Position numbers and translations under genes: made by a program. Below are positions 18,948 to 26,662 of a stretch of 41,282 bases of DNA, one piece after another; position 1 is the first letter of the stretch, and the number at the start of each line of letters is the position of its first letter. The stretch comes from Verrucomicrobiota bacterium. Lineage in GTDB: Bacteria > Verrucomicrobiota > Lentisphaeria > JABSQK01 > JAJFLO01. The notes under the pieces are model-generated. The model ran no database searches. It saw nothing but the letters and a program-made list of their open reading frames with translations, and was not told where the DNA came from. The DNA lies in contig JAJFLP010000107.1 in NCBI GenBank assembly GCA_021772635.1, forward strand, positions 1-41,282. Reading direction: 5' to 3'.

Positions 18948-20057
18948 ATGAAAAAAAGATACTCTTCACTGTATATACATATGCCGTTTTGTGCCCGTCG
19001 ATGTGATTACTGTGCCTTTTATGTCTACGAAAAGGCTGCGTCCGGCCTTCGCCGTGAGTACTTAACGCGATTGGAATCGGAACTAAAAGTCAAGAGCGAG
19101 TATTGTGATCCGTTAGCGACGATATATATAGGCGGCGGCACGCCGACTTATTTCTCGACACGCGAACTGCGGGAGATGCTGACAATGGTCACCGAAAACT
19201 TCCAATTTGAGGCCGGCTATGAATTCACAGTGGAATCGAACCCGGACTGTTTGACTCCGGCAAAATTAACGGCGTTAATCGACGGAGGTGTCAATAGAAT
19301 CTCAACTGGAATTCAGAGCTTCTCGCAGGGCGTTCTGGACGCGATAGGCCGTCCAGGGAAAATCGAACGCGCCTACGAAGCCGTTGATGCGATTCGCGCC
19401 AGCGGAATAGGTAATTTTAATTGCGACCTGATTTTCGGAGTCCCAGGACAAACGATATCGGACTGGGAAAATGATCTAAAGGAAATCTCGCAACTAGCAC
19501 CGCCGCATATCTCTGCATATTCATTAATGATCGAAGAGAATACCAAATTGGCAGAATCCGGGACAGTTGAAGGCGATGATGAACTATTATCAGAAATGTG
19601 GAACCTTGCAGGAGAATACCTCGAAAACCATTGCGGATTAAGAAGATATGAAATTTCTAATTACGCAAAAACAGGTTTTGAATGCCGACACAATCAGAGA
19701 ATTTGGATGGGTAATCGATTCATTGGCGCCGGGCCTTCGGCATGCTACTTCGACGGTGTATCGAGATGGACGAATCCTACGACTTTGGCTAGCTGGCTGA
19801 AAAATACACCGGCGGTAGAGGATGCGGTGAGTTCGGAGCAACGGGCCGTTGAAATACTTATCACCGGCTTGCGCACTGTTGATGGCTGGGAACGATTCGA
19901 CTTCGAAAGAGTCACAGGATTCGACTACTCGGATATTCGCGGGGAAACGATCTGTGAGCTGACAGAAGCCGGGTTGCTGGTCCAAGACGTTAATTCGCTA
20001 CGGCTATCCAATCAAGGGTTACTACTCGCCGACTTCATTGCCCGCGAACTGCTATGA
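18948..20057 (+). CDS. hemW: HemW-type radical SAM protein (oxygen-independent coproporphyrinogen oxidase-like)
   Basis: 369 residues, cytosolic. HemW binds heme and a 4Fe-4S cluster and is a proposed heme chaperone; the family is often mislabelled HemN. Seen here: SLYIHMPFCARRCDYCAFY with C15, C19 and C22 and Phe at the position where true HemN has a fourth Cys; YIGGGTPTYFS; STGIQSFSQGVL; and CRHNQRIWMG, the counterpart of the family HNxxYW heme motif with Ile replacing Tyr. Length is typical. The ATG at 18948 is preceded directly by AGGAA, which is unusually close for a ribosome site, but no better start exists before the conserved motif. Isolated gene; a family B repeat follows it. Confidence 0.9.
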   Translation: MKKRYSSLYIHMPFCARRCDYCAFYVYEKAASGLRREYLTRLESELKVKSEYCDPLATIYIGGGTPTYFSTRELREMLTMVTENFQFEAGYEFTVESNPDCLTPAKLTALIDGGVNRISTGIQSFSQGVLDAIGRPGKIERAYEAVDAIRASGIGNFNCDLIFGVPGQTISDWENDLKEISQLAPPHISAYSLMIEENTKLAESGTVEGDDELLSEMWNLAGEYLENHCGLRRYEISNYAKTGFECRHNQRIWMGNRFIGAGPSACYFDGVSRWTNPTTLASWLKNTPAVEDAVSSEQRAVEILITGLRTVDGWERFDFERVTGFDYSDIRGETICELTEAGLLVQDVNSLRLSNQGLLLADFIARELL

Positions 20058-20080
20058 CGCGGAAAGACTGGGAACACGAC

Positions 20081-20242
20081 TTATCATGCAAGCAGTACAA
20101 TTTTAGGTCCGTATGGACGGACTCCGCTCGTGCGGAGACGACTTTGGATTCATTACGTGAGGGATATCGAAGAATAATTTTTAACCGGCATTCTGCTGGC
20201 CAGCAGAACGCCTGGTCGAAAACCTGAAGACATTCGGTATAC
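20081..20242 (+). repeat. Family B intergenic repeat, copy B2 (complete, 162 bp)
   Basis: Begins with TTATCATGCAAGCAGTACAA and ends with CATTCGGTATAC. It contains two stacked hairpins (TCCGT-ATGG-ACGGA and CTCCGC-TCGT-GCGGAG), the TTAACCGGCAT block and a palindrome TTCTGCTGGCCAGCAGAA. It fills the space between the convergent hemW and secG genes and may work as a transcription end signal for both. Confidence 0.75.
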
Positions 20243-20266
20243 ATTACCGGAAAACGAAATAATCTG

Positions 20267-20764
20267 CTATTTCGTCGCTGATCCTTCAGCAGGACTCTCC
20301 TGATCTTCAGTGGAGGAAGAATCGGCCTTCGGCACCGGGGTCGTAGCGCTTCCGTCCTTTACCTTCTCCGCGGTGACCGGTGTAGTACCCGTAGTAACCT
20401 TTGCCGACCCTTCAGTTGGGTTGACACTCGCACCATCACCATCTTCCTGTATTGCATCAGAGGGAACAGTGAGCGCGGGTACATCCTGGACGGATTCCAC
20501 GACACTTACGTCTCGATCGCGAATTGCGTTGCCCTGCAATACGGCAAGCGTCAAGGTGTTAATCATAAAGAAAATAGACAAGACGACGGTGGTCTTTGTT
20601 AAGACATTTCCGGCACTTGAACCGAATACCTCCTCAGTAGCCCCGCCGCCTAACGCACCAAGCCCACCACCGCTTTTGCTACGTTGCATCAGTATAACGA
20701 TTATCAAAAGGAGCGACGTCGTAACCTCCATAAACATCAAGAATGAAATAAAAAAACTTAGCAT
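20267..20764 (-). CDS. secG: Protein-export membrane protein SecG with long C-terminal tail
   Basis: 165 residues. Accessory subunit of the SecYEG translocon in the inner membrane. Two helices, about residues 5-25 and 55-78, flank the family hallmark MQRSKSGGGLGALGGGATEE then VFGSSAGNVLTKTT. The usual SecG is 75-120 residues; this one has a hydrophilic tail of about 80 residues rich in Ser, Thr, Pro, Glu and Val, with no motif I know. AAGGG precedes the ATG. Upstream is tpiA on the same strand, separated by family B copy B3; pgk-tpiA-secG order is common in bacteria. Confidence 0.92.
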   Translation of the reverse strand: MLSFFISFLMFMEVTTSLLLIIVILMQRSKSGGGLGALGGGATEEVFGSSAGNVLTKTTVVLSIFFMINTLTLAVLQGNAIRDRDVSVVESVQDVPALTVPSDAIQEDGDGASVNPTEGSAKVTTGTTPVTAEKVKDGSATTPVPKADSSSTEDQESPAEGSATK

Positions 20765-20775
20765 ACCGTGCCCTT

Positions 20776-20910
20776 ATATTTAGACTGCAAGAAGTCCAAT
20801 TTTTGGATAGCTTTGAATTTATCAGCCAAGAATTTCCGAACGATATATTTTTAACCGGCATAGCCACCTGGGCGACGCCTGGTCGAAAACTCCATGACTT
20901 TCGGTATATA
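20776..20910 (+). repeat. Family B intergenic repeat, copy B3 (135 bp)
   Basis: Shares the left block TAGACTGCAAGAAGTCCAAT, the variant body (GGATAGCTTTGAATTT, then CAGCCAAGAATTTCCG), the TTAACCGGCAT block and the right end CTTTCGGTATA. It has the same body variant as B8 and not the stacked-hairpin variant of B2 and B4. It lies between tpiA and secG. Confidence 0.72.
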
Positions 20911-20936
20911 AACCGCTGTATGGTAGCGCGTAGTCG

Positions 20937-21701
20937 CTAATTGTCAACCGCCTTTTTGATCAAGTCACCAAATTCGTCAGGAACCAAACTGGCCCCGCCT
21001 ACTAAAGCGCCGTCAATGTCCGGTTGAGACATTAAGTCGTTTATATTGGAAGATTTAACCGATCCTCCGTACTGAATTCTTACAGTCTCAGCGGTAGTAT
21101 CGTCGTAACTTTCTCGAAGCAAGCGGCGAATTAGTGAGTGAACTTCCTGTGCCTGCTCTGGAGTTGCCGTTACGCCAGTTCCGATCGCCCAGACTGGTTC
21201 ATACGCGATAACCGTGCCGCACATCCGATCAGCCGAGACCTTATCCAGACAGACACGAATCTGCCCAGTAATGACTGCCTCCATTTCACCGGAGCGCCTT
21301 TGCTCAAGCGTTTCACCAACGCAGACAATCGGAATCAAGCCTGCTTGTAGCGATGCGTGCAAGCGCCTGTTCACGTTCACATCAGTTTCGCCGAAATACT
21401 GACGTCGCTCGCTGTGGCCGACGACGGCGTAAGCGACGTTGAGTTCGATAAGCATCTTGACTGAAATTTCGCCGGTATAGGCGCCCTTTTCTTCCCAGTG
21501 AACGTTCTGAGCGCCAACAGAAATATTCGAACTTTCTGCAGCGTCAACTGCAGCGGCTAACGACGTAAACGGGGGACATACTACGATATCGACGTCTACG
21601 GAGTCATTGACTAACGGTACCAACTTACGGACAGCATCCCGGGTATCCGCCACGGTGTTATTCATCTTCCAGTTTCCAGCGATAATCGGTTTTCTTGTCA
21701 T
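20937..21701 (-). CDS. tpiA: Triosephosphate isomerase
   Basis: 254 residues from the ATG at 21701, chosen because GAGGATAAT lies directly upstream; an ATG at 21719 would add six residues. Interconverts dihydroxyacetone phosphate and glyceraldehyde 3-phosphate in the cytosol. Motifs: AGNWKMNNT (catalytic Lys 12), VVGHSERRQYFGE (catalytic His), AYEPVWAIGTG (catalytic Glu) and IQYGGSVKSSN, then GALVGGASL for phosphate binding. Full family length. It follows pgk by 95 bases on the same strand, the classic glycolytic pair. Confidence 0.98.
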   Translation of the reverse strand: MTRKPIIAGNWKMNNTVADTRDAVRKLVPLVNDSVDVDIVVCPPFTSLAAAVDAAESSNISVGAQNVHWEEKGAYTGEISVKMLIELNVAYAVVGHSERRQYFGETDVNVNRRLHASLQAGLIPIVCVGETLEQRRSGEMEAVITGQIRVCLDKVSADRMCGTVIAYEPVWAIGTGVTATPEQAQEVHSLIRRLLRESYDDTTAETVRIQYGGSVKSSNINDLMSQPDIDGALVGGASLVPDEFGDLIKKAVDN

Positions 21702-21740
21702 ATTATCCTCAAATTTCATTCTTTTTTCTGTTAATTTTTA

Positions 21741-21760
21741 ATTTCTCGGTATCGAGAAAT
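21741..21760. promoter_or_regulatory. Hairpin between pgk and tpiA
   Basis: Perfect 8-bp stem ATTTCTCG/CGAGAAAT with a 4-base loop. It has no U tract on the minus strand, so it is probably a processing, stability or attenuator-like element within the pgk-tpiA message rather than a terminator. Confidence 0.45.
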
Positions 21761-21796
21761 CAACGATGATGGCTGGACGACTCCCAACGGATCGTT

Positions 21797-23050
21797 TTAG
21801 GAACGGTCGTCGAGTGCTTCGACTCCAGGCAGTTTCTTGCCTTCCAGAAACTCGAGCGAAGCTCCGCCGCCGGTTGAAACGTGTGTCATTTTTTCGAACA
21901 GTCCAAATTGTTTAACGGCGCTTACCGAATCTCCGCCGCCGACTATGCTGATAGCACCGCTTCCGGCAACGGCCTTCCCGACAGCCTCAGTCCCCTTCGC
22001 GAATGGTGCCATCTCGAAGCATCCCATTGGGCCGTTCCAGAGTATCGTTTTCGCTTGGCTGATCTCATTTGTGAATAATTCAATAGTTTTAGGGCCGATA
22101 TCAACGCCTTCCCAGTTTTCCGGGAAATCACCCTCCGCGATTCGGGTGTTGGCGGCAGCGTCGAAATCGTCTGCTATTATATTGTCCACCGGCAATAGTA
22201 TTCGTTTCCCAGCGCGGTCGGCGGCAGCCAGTGTCTCAAGCGCAGTTTCAAGCAGGCTGTCCTCGTGAATTGAGGCGCCTATGCTTTCGCCCTTTGCTTT
22301 CTTGAATGTATACGCCATACCACCACCAATCAGTATCACATCGACCTTGCTGATCAAATTGAGGAGTAATTCCAACTTCCCGGAGATTTTCGCGCCGCCA
22401 ATGATAGCCACAACCGGACGTTGCGGATTCTCAACGGCCTCTCCGAGGAATTTTAGTTCCTTTTCCATCAGGAAACCGGCGACCGCGTGCTTCGTAAACT
22501 CCGTGATTACCGACGTTGATGCATGGGCGCGGTGCGCGGTACCGAACGCATCATTGACATATATATCTCCGTACGCCGCCAGAGCGCGGGCCATCGCTCG
22601 CTGTTTTTCCTTCATCGCCGCCTTAGCAGCAACGAGATCCTCAGCGGAACCGCCTTCTTCCGCCATAACTTTTCCCTCTTCTTCCGGATGAAATCGCGTA
22701 TTCTCCAGTAATGCGACCTGACCATTGTCAAGAGTGTTCACCAACTCAGCAACCTGCGCTCCGACGCAATCGGGTGCCATGACTACTGGCTTAGCAAGTA
22801 GCTCGGACAAACGATCTGCAATCGGCTTCAGACTTAATTGGGCATCGAACCCCGGATTCTTCGGCCGACCAAGATGGCTCATAAGAATCAGTCGGGCATT
22901 CGCGTCTAGCACATACTTAATCGTTGGCAACGCCGCCTGAATTCGGGTATCGTCCTGGATCTCACCGTCCTCGACAGGCACATTGAAGTCAACACGCATA
23001 ACAACTTTCTTATTCTCGAGATCAATGTCCCGCACTGTTTTCTTGTTCAT
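21797..23050 (-). CDS. pgk: Phosphoglycerate kinase
   Basis: 417 residues. Transfers phosphate between 1,3-bisphosphoglycerate and ADP in glycolysis. N-terminal substrate domain: VVMRVDFNVPVEDGEIQDDT, ILMSHLGRPK and NDAFGTAHRAHAS. C-terminal nucleotide domain: GGAKISGKLELL, GGGMAYTFKKAKG, WNGPMGCFE, and the closing VGGGDSVSAV and STGGGASLEFLEGKKLPGV. Length is slightly above the common 390-400, through an insert near residues 125-150 (EEGGSAEDLVAAKAAMKEK). AAGGA lies about 10 bases upstream of the ATG. Cotranscribed with tpiA by position. Confidence 0.98.
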   Translation of the reverse strand: MNKKTVRDIDLENKKVVMRVDFNVPVEDGEIQDDTRIQAALPTIKYVLDANARLILMSHLGRPKNPGFDAQLSLKPIADRLSELLAKPVVMAPDCVGAQVAELVNTLDNGQVALLENTRFHPEEEGKVMAEEGGSAEDLVAAKAAMKEKQRAMARALAAYGDIYVNDAFGTAHRAHASTSVITEFTKHAVAGFLMEKELKFLGEAVENPQRPVVAIIGGAKISGKLELLLNLISKVDVILIGGGMAYTFKKAKGESIGASIHEDSLLETALETLAAADRAGKRILLPVDNIIADDFDAAANTRIAEGDFPENWEGVDIGPKTIELFTNEISQAKTILWNGPMGCFEMAPFAKGTEAVGKAVAGSGAISIVGGGDSVSAVKQFGLFEKMTHVSTGGGASLEFLEGKKLPGVEALDDRS

Positions 23051-23167
23051 ATTTTATCTGTCCTTGACTAATTGGTGCAATGCATTATTAATTCCCGGAA
23101 CACCGGACTATGAAACCGGATAACTTGCTAACAGCTCTACGGTATTCAATAGCAACCCCGAATAATT

Positions 23168-23866
23168 ATGGCTTTGACTAAGAATAACAACGCGCTCGGT
23201 AGTCTATCGATTGTTTCCACGCCGATCGGGAACTTGGATGATATAACGATTAGGGCGATATCGACGCTTAAAGAGGCGGATTTCATCTATGCGGAGGATA
23301 CGCGACGCGCGCGAAAGCTCCTGAATCATCTCGAGATCCAATGCGCGACAACAAGTTATAACAAGGATAACGAGGCGCGAAAAACCTCATCGTTACTGCG
23401 CAAAGTACAGGAGGGTGAGCGACTGGTGCTTATAGTTGATTCGGGCACACCGTGTATATCTGACCCTGGATTTCACCTTGTACGTCAGGCATTAGAACAA
23501 GATATTGAACCAGAAATTATTCCCGGCGTGTCCGCCCTCACCTACGCGGTTGTTGCGTGCGGGTTCCCGGTGTCGGAGTTCCGATTTATCGGTTTTCTGC
23601 CGAGAAAAAAACTAAAGCGTCGTACGCGGCTAAAAGAACTGAGTGCGAGCTGTGAGACGTTCTTTCTATTTGAGTCCCGACACCGAATAAAATTATTACT
23701 TAAAGAAATAGTGGAAGAAATTGGCCCGGACACGAGGCTCGTGCTAATCAGAGAAGCAACAAAGTTGTATGAAGAAAATATACGCGGTTCAGCTTTGCAA
23801 CTTCTGGAATTGTCTGAAGGCTGTGTTTGGAAAGGGGAGTTTACAGTCGCGGTTACGACTCGGTGA
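23168..23866 (+). CDS. rsmI: 16S rRNA 2'-O-ribose C1402 methyltransferase RsmI
   Basis: 232 residues. SAM-dependent enzyme that methylates C1402 in the 16S decoding site. Motifs: LSIVSTPIGNLDDITIRAIS, FIYAEDTRRARKLLNHL, SGTPCISDPGFHLVR, IPGVSALTYAVVACGFP, and FRFIGFLPRK. It ends at FTVAVTTR, close to the end of the tetrapyrrole-methylase-like core, so it lacks the short C-terminal domain of E. coli RsmI (286 residues). Divergent from pgk across 117 bases. No clear ribosome site precedes the ATG. Family B copy B4 follows. Confidence 0.93.
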   Translation: MALTKNNNALGSLSIVSTPIGNLDDITIRAISTLKEADFIYAEDTRRARKLLNHLEIQCATTSYNKDNEARKTSSLLRKVQEGERLVLIVDSGTPCISDPGFHLVRQALEQDIEPEIIPGVSALTYAVVACGFPVSEFRFIGFLPRKKLKRRTRLKELSASCETFFLFESRHRIKLLLKEIVEEIGPDTRLVLIREATKLYEENIRGSALQLLELSEGCVWKGEFTVAVTTR

Positions 23867-23893
23867 GGGTCCAAGCCAGCTCAGCGGTCACAA

Positions 23894-24019
23894 TTATACT
23901 ACAAGCAGTAGAATTTTTGGTCCGTATGGACGGACTCCGCTCGTGCGGAGACGACTTTGAATTCATTACCTAAGTGACATCGAACAATATTTCGAAAACC
24001 TGAAGACGTTCGGTATACT
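23894..24019 (+). repeat. Family B intergenic repeat, copy B4 (126 bp)
   Basis: Left end TTATACTACAAGCAGTAGAA, right end GACGTTCGGTATAC. The body has the stacked hairpins TCCGT-ATGG-ACGGA and CTCCGC-TCGT-GCGGAG, nearly identical to B2. It lacks the TTAACCGGCAT block. It sits between the convergent rsmI and zinc ribbon genes. Confidence 0.78.
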
Positions 24020-24050
24020 ATGCTTACAAGTACAGATCGCCTTACTCGCT

Positions 24051-24215
24051 CTAGATAGCTGACCAGCCGTCCTCGTCATCATATTCGTCTCCCGAACCAT
24101 CGAACAACAACGATCCGGTAATCATTGCTCCACACTCGGGACAGGCACCGCCCTCCCGATCAATGTCGTCCATTTGGACCTCAACCTCACAATACGGACA
24201 CGAAATTTTTTCCAT
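24051..24215 (-). CDS. 54-residue zinc ribbon protein with acidic tail
   Basis: Translation gives MEKISCPYCEVEVQMDD, then IDREGGACPECGAMITGSLL and an acidic tail ending DDEDGWSAI. C6-x2-C9 and C25-x2-C28 form a compact zinc ribbon, and the tail after residue 40 is strongly acidic. AAGGAG lies about 10 bases before the ATG. The coding sense, ribosome site and four spaced Cys make this a convincing real gene despite its size. Similar short zinc ribbon proteins are common and mostly uncharacterised; an interaction with nucleic acid or RNA polymerase is possible but not shown. It lies directly downstream of rho on the same strand, with 80 bases between. Confidence 0.82.
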   Translation of the reverse strand: MEKISCPYCEVEVQMDDIDREGGACPECGAMITGSLLFDGSGDEYDDEDGWSAI

Positions 24216-24295
24216 CGTCCTTACACTCCTTTTTTGGGCTCGCTAAACATATAATTACGAACCAAAAAGGAATCAAGAATTATTTTAAAATTTTT

Positions 24296-25876
24296 CTAAT
24301 TTTTTAGGGCGAGCAAGAACTCTACATTTGTTTTTGTCTCCTTAAGCTTCTTGACCAGTAGTTCCATCGCTTCAACGGGCTGAATATCGGTCATGTATCG
24401 CCGGAGATGCCAGATTCTCTCTAATTCGTCCGGATGAAGGAGTAGCTCCTCTTTACGCGTACCAGATTTCGGAATATTTATTGCCGGGAACATTCTTCGA
24501 TCAGCGAGGTATCGGTCAAGATGAATCTCCATGTTCCCGGTCCCCTTAAACTCTTCGAAAATAACCTCATCCATCCGACTGCCGGTCTCGACTAGAGCAG
24601 TTGCGATTATAGTCAAGCTCCCGCCCTCCTCCGTATTTCGCGCTGAGCCGAAAATTCGTTTTGGTTTATGCAAAGCATTCGCGTCTACGCCCCCCGATAG
24701 AATTCTGCCGCTATGCGGTTCAATAGTATTAAAGGCTCTTGCAAGCCTCGTAATACTATCCAGTAAGATTACGACATCTTTACCGTGCTCGACAAGTCTT
24801 CGCGCCTTCTCTATAACCATCTCTGCTACCTGAACATGACGCTGTGGTGGTTCGTCAAATGTTGAGCTAATAACCTCTCCGTCTACCGACCTGTCCATAT
24901 CAGTTACTTCCTCCGGTCGCTCATCAATCAGCAGAACGATCATAACGACCTCAGGATTATTCGCCGTAATACTATTTGCAATCTTCTGTAGCAACACGGT
25001 TTTCCCGGTTCTTGGAGGCGCGACGATCAGTCCACGCTGACCTTTTCCGATCGGCGTAATCAAATCCATAATTCTCATCGCGATCTCGTCAGGCTTACTC
25101 TCAAGTACGAAGCGCTCTTTTGGGAAGAATGGTGTTAGATTCTCGAACGGAATCTTCTCTTTCTTCATCTCCGGTGGCTCGCCATTTATTGCTTCGACTT
25201 TTAGCATCGCAAAAAATCGTTCTTTCTCGCGTGGCGACCGTATTTGTCCGGTTATCGCGTCGCCTTTACGCAACGAAAATCGCCGAATTTGAGATGGACT
25301 TAAGTAGATGTCTTCCGGGCAGGGCAAGTAGCTATAGCGCGGCGACCGTAGGAAGCCGAAACCGTCGCCGAGAATTTCGAGGACGCCGCCACCATACATG
25401 AGCCCGCTTTTTTCCGCATTCGCTTTCAGGATCTCGAAAACCAGATTCTGTTTGGTAATCGAACCGACAGCTTCGACACCTAATTCCAATGCCATCTTAG
25501 TCAAATCCAACATCGATTTTTCATGAAGTTCAATCAAGTCCAAACTCGGCGCTACCGTGTCTTTCGGCATAGACGCTCCGTTGCCTGAGTCCGTGTCCGC
25601 ATCGTGTTTAGAGTTTCTATTCTGTTTGCCATTGCGTCTACCTGAGTTTGATTGAGACGAATGTTTGTCTGTCTTATTGTGTATGTGATTCATTGAAGCT
25701 TGGCTCCTCGTATCCTTGTCGTTTGTAACGTTTGAATGTTTCTTGTTCTTGCGGGGTCCGCCGGATCGTTGCGCTCCTTCCCGCTTCGTCGATCTTCCAG
25801 TCGCTGCCTGCCCTCGACTATCTGTCCGAGGCATGTCCATTCGATTCTCTCCAGCGGTATTTTTCTTGCGTTCCAT
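24296..25876 (-). CDS. rho: Transcription termination factor Rho with disordered N-terminal insert
   Basis: 526 residues from the ATG at 25876 (AAGGGA about 13 bases upstream); a 38-codon upstream extension is open but unlikely. Hexameric RNA-dependent ATPase that ends transcription. The first 100 residues or so are low complexity, rich in Asn, Ser, Lys, Arg, Asp and His. Then come the Rho N-terminal helical domain ([20 protein letters not shown]), the cold-shock-like RNA-binding domain ([20 protein letters not shown]), and the ATPase core with Walker A ([19 protein letters not shown]), Walker B ([16 protein letters not shown]) and a C-terminal SGTRKEELL. Such inserts occur in several high-GC Gram-positive and PVC Rho proteins and modify RNA binding. 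A zinc ribbon gene follows. Confidence 0.97.
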   Translation of the reverse strand: MERKKNTAGENRMDMPRTDSRGQAATGRSTKREGAQRSGGPRKNKKHSNVTNDKDTRSQASMNHIHNKTDKHSSQSNSGRRNGKQNRNSKHDADTDSGNGASMPKDTVAPSLDLIELHEKSMLDLTKMALELGVEAVGSITKQNLVFEILKANAEKSGLMYGGGVLEILGDGFGFLRSPRYSYLPCPEDIYLSPSQIRRFSLRKGDAITGQIRSPREKERFFAMLKVEAINGEPPEMKKEKIPFENLTPFFPKERFVLESKPDEIAMRIMDLITPIGKGQRGLIVAPPRTGKTVLLQKIANSITANNPEVVMIVLLIDERPEEVTDMDRSVDGEVISSTFDEPPQRHVQVAEMVIEKARRLVEHGKDVVILLDSITRLARAFNTIEPHSGRILSGGVDANALHKPKRIFGSARNTEEGGSLTIIATALVETGSRMDEVIFEEFKGTGNMEIHLDRYLADRRMFPAINIPKSGTRKEELLLHPDELERIWHLRRYMTDIQPVEAMELLVKKLKETKTNVEFLLALKN

Positions 25877-26662
25877 AATCGACTTATGTCCCTTGATATA
25901 TGATAGATTATTTTGGTTGGAGACCCCGCCAACGCGATAATGTCCGGCTCGAAAGAAAAACCTTCCCGATCGGAAAAAAACGTATCCCAAATTGCCCGGG
26001 AAATGCCGCGCGCAGCGAGGAAACCCGCTTTCGAATTGTACTTTTGATCACGTGTGAACGCAGCACATCTATGACGGCCTAAATTATTATGAGAACTGAA
26101 AACGCCAGTCTCCGAAAATCGAATCGCGGCGTCCGGACGAGTTCACTTTCTTTCGAATCGAACAAAGCAACTGCGATGCCCGCACGGAGCGCTCTAGCCT
26201 GAATAATCCTTCAGCATTCTATTGCGAGCACCTATCTCTACGAATCGCATGTATGAATTAATCAGGCTAGATGATATAACGACGTTTCAGTTCGACTGGG
26301 TTATTCGGCATGAAATGACTTACTAGATTCCTGCCCGCAAGTCAGTCATTAAGAAAATTGTGGGACGTCCAACAATCTATGGATTCCGTCTGCTAATAGC
26401 TAACTGTTGTCGAATAGCGGGAAGAATAGAAATAGCCGGAACTACAGAGGATTTCATCTGTTATAGACGTTGAAATAGCCGAAACGTGGACCGGTGATTG
26501 GAACCCGTGGGTTCAACTTCTGGAGGTCATTCGGTTGAGAAATATCTAAGTATTCTTGAAATGGAACGGGGTCGGGAGTATCGGAAGCTTCCTGTAGATA
26601 AAGAGATAGTTACTGGGCTAACATACGTCTAAAACTGGATGAGTCAAATATTTTTTCTCTAA
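25877..26662. other. Long intergenic region between carB and rho
   Basis: 786 bases with no supported gene. It contains the short family A copy A7 (26195-26269). A perfect palindrome GAACCC-GT-GGGTTC lies at 26501-26514 and GGAAGCTTCC near 26583. The rest could hold eroded repeats, but I could not align it. Promoter signals for rho are expected near its right part; none was clear. Confidence 0.35.
26195..26269. mobile_element. Family A short derivative, copy A7 (75 bp)
   Basis: TA flanks at 26195-26196 and 26268-26269. Left end TAGCCTGAATAATCC, right end GAATTAATCAGGCTA. The inner parts (TCTATTGCGAGCA and TGCGATTCG on the opposite strand) still resemble the arms of the full element, but the central stem is deleted. 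Confidence 0.68.

Noticed and set aside
21741..21760. Hairpin between pgk and tpiA as a terminator
   Set aside because: It has no U tract in the direction of transcription; listed as a regulatory or stability hairpin instead.
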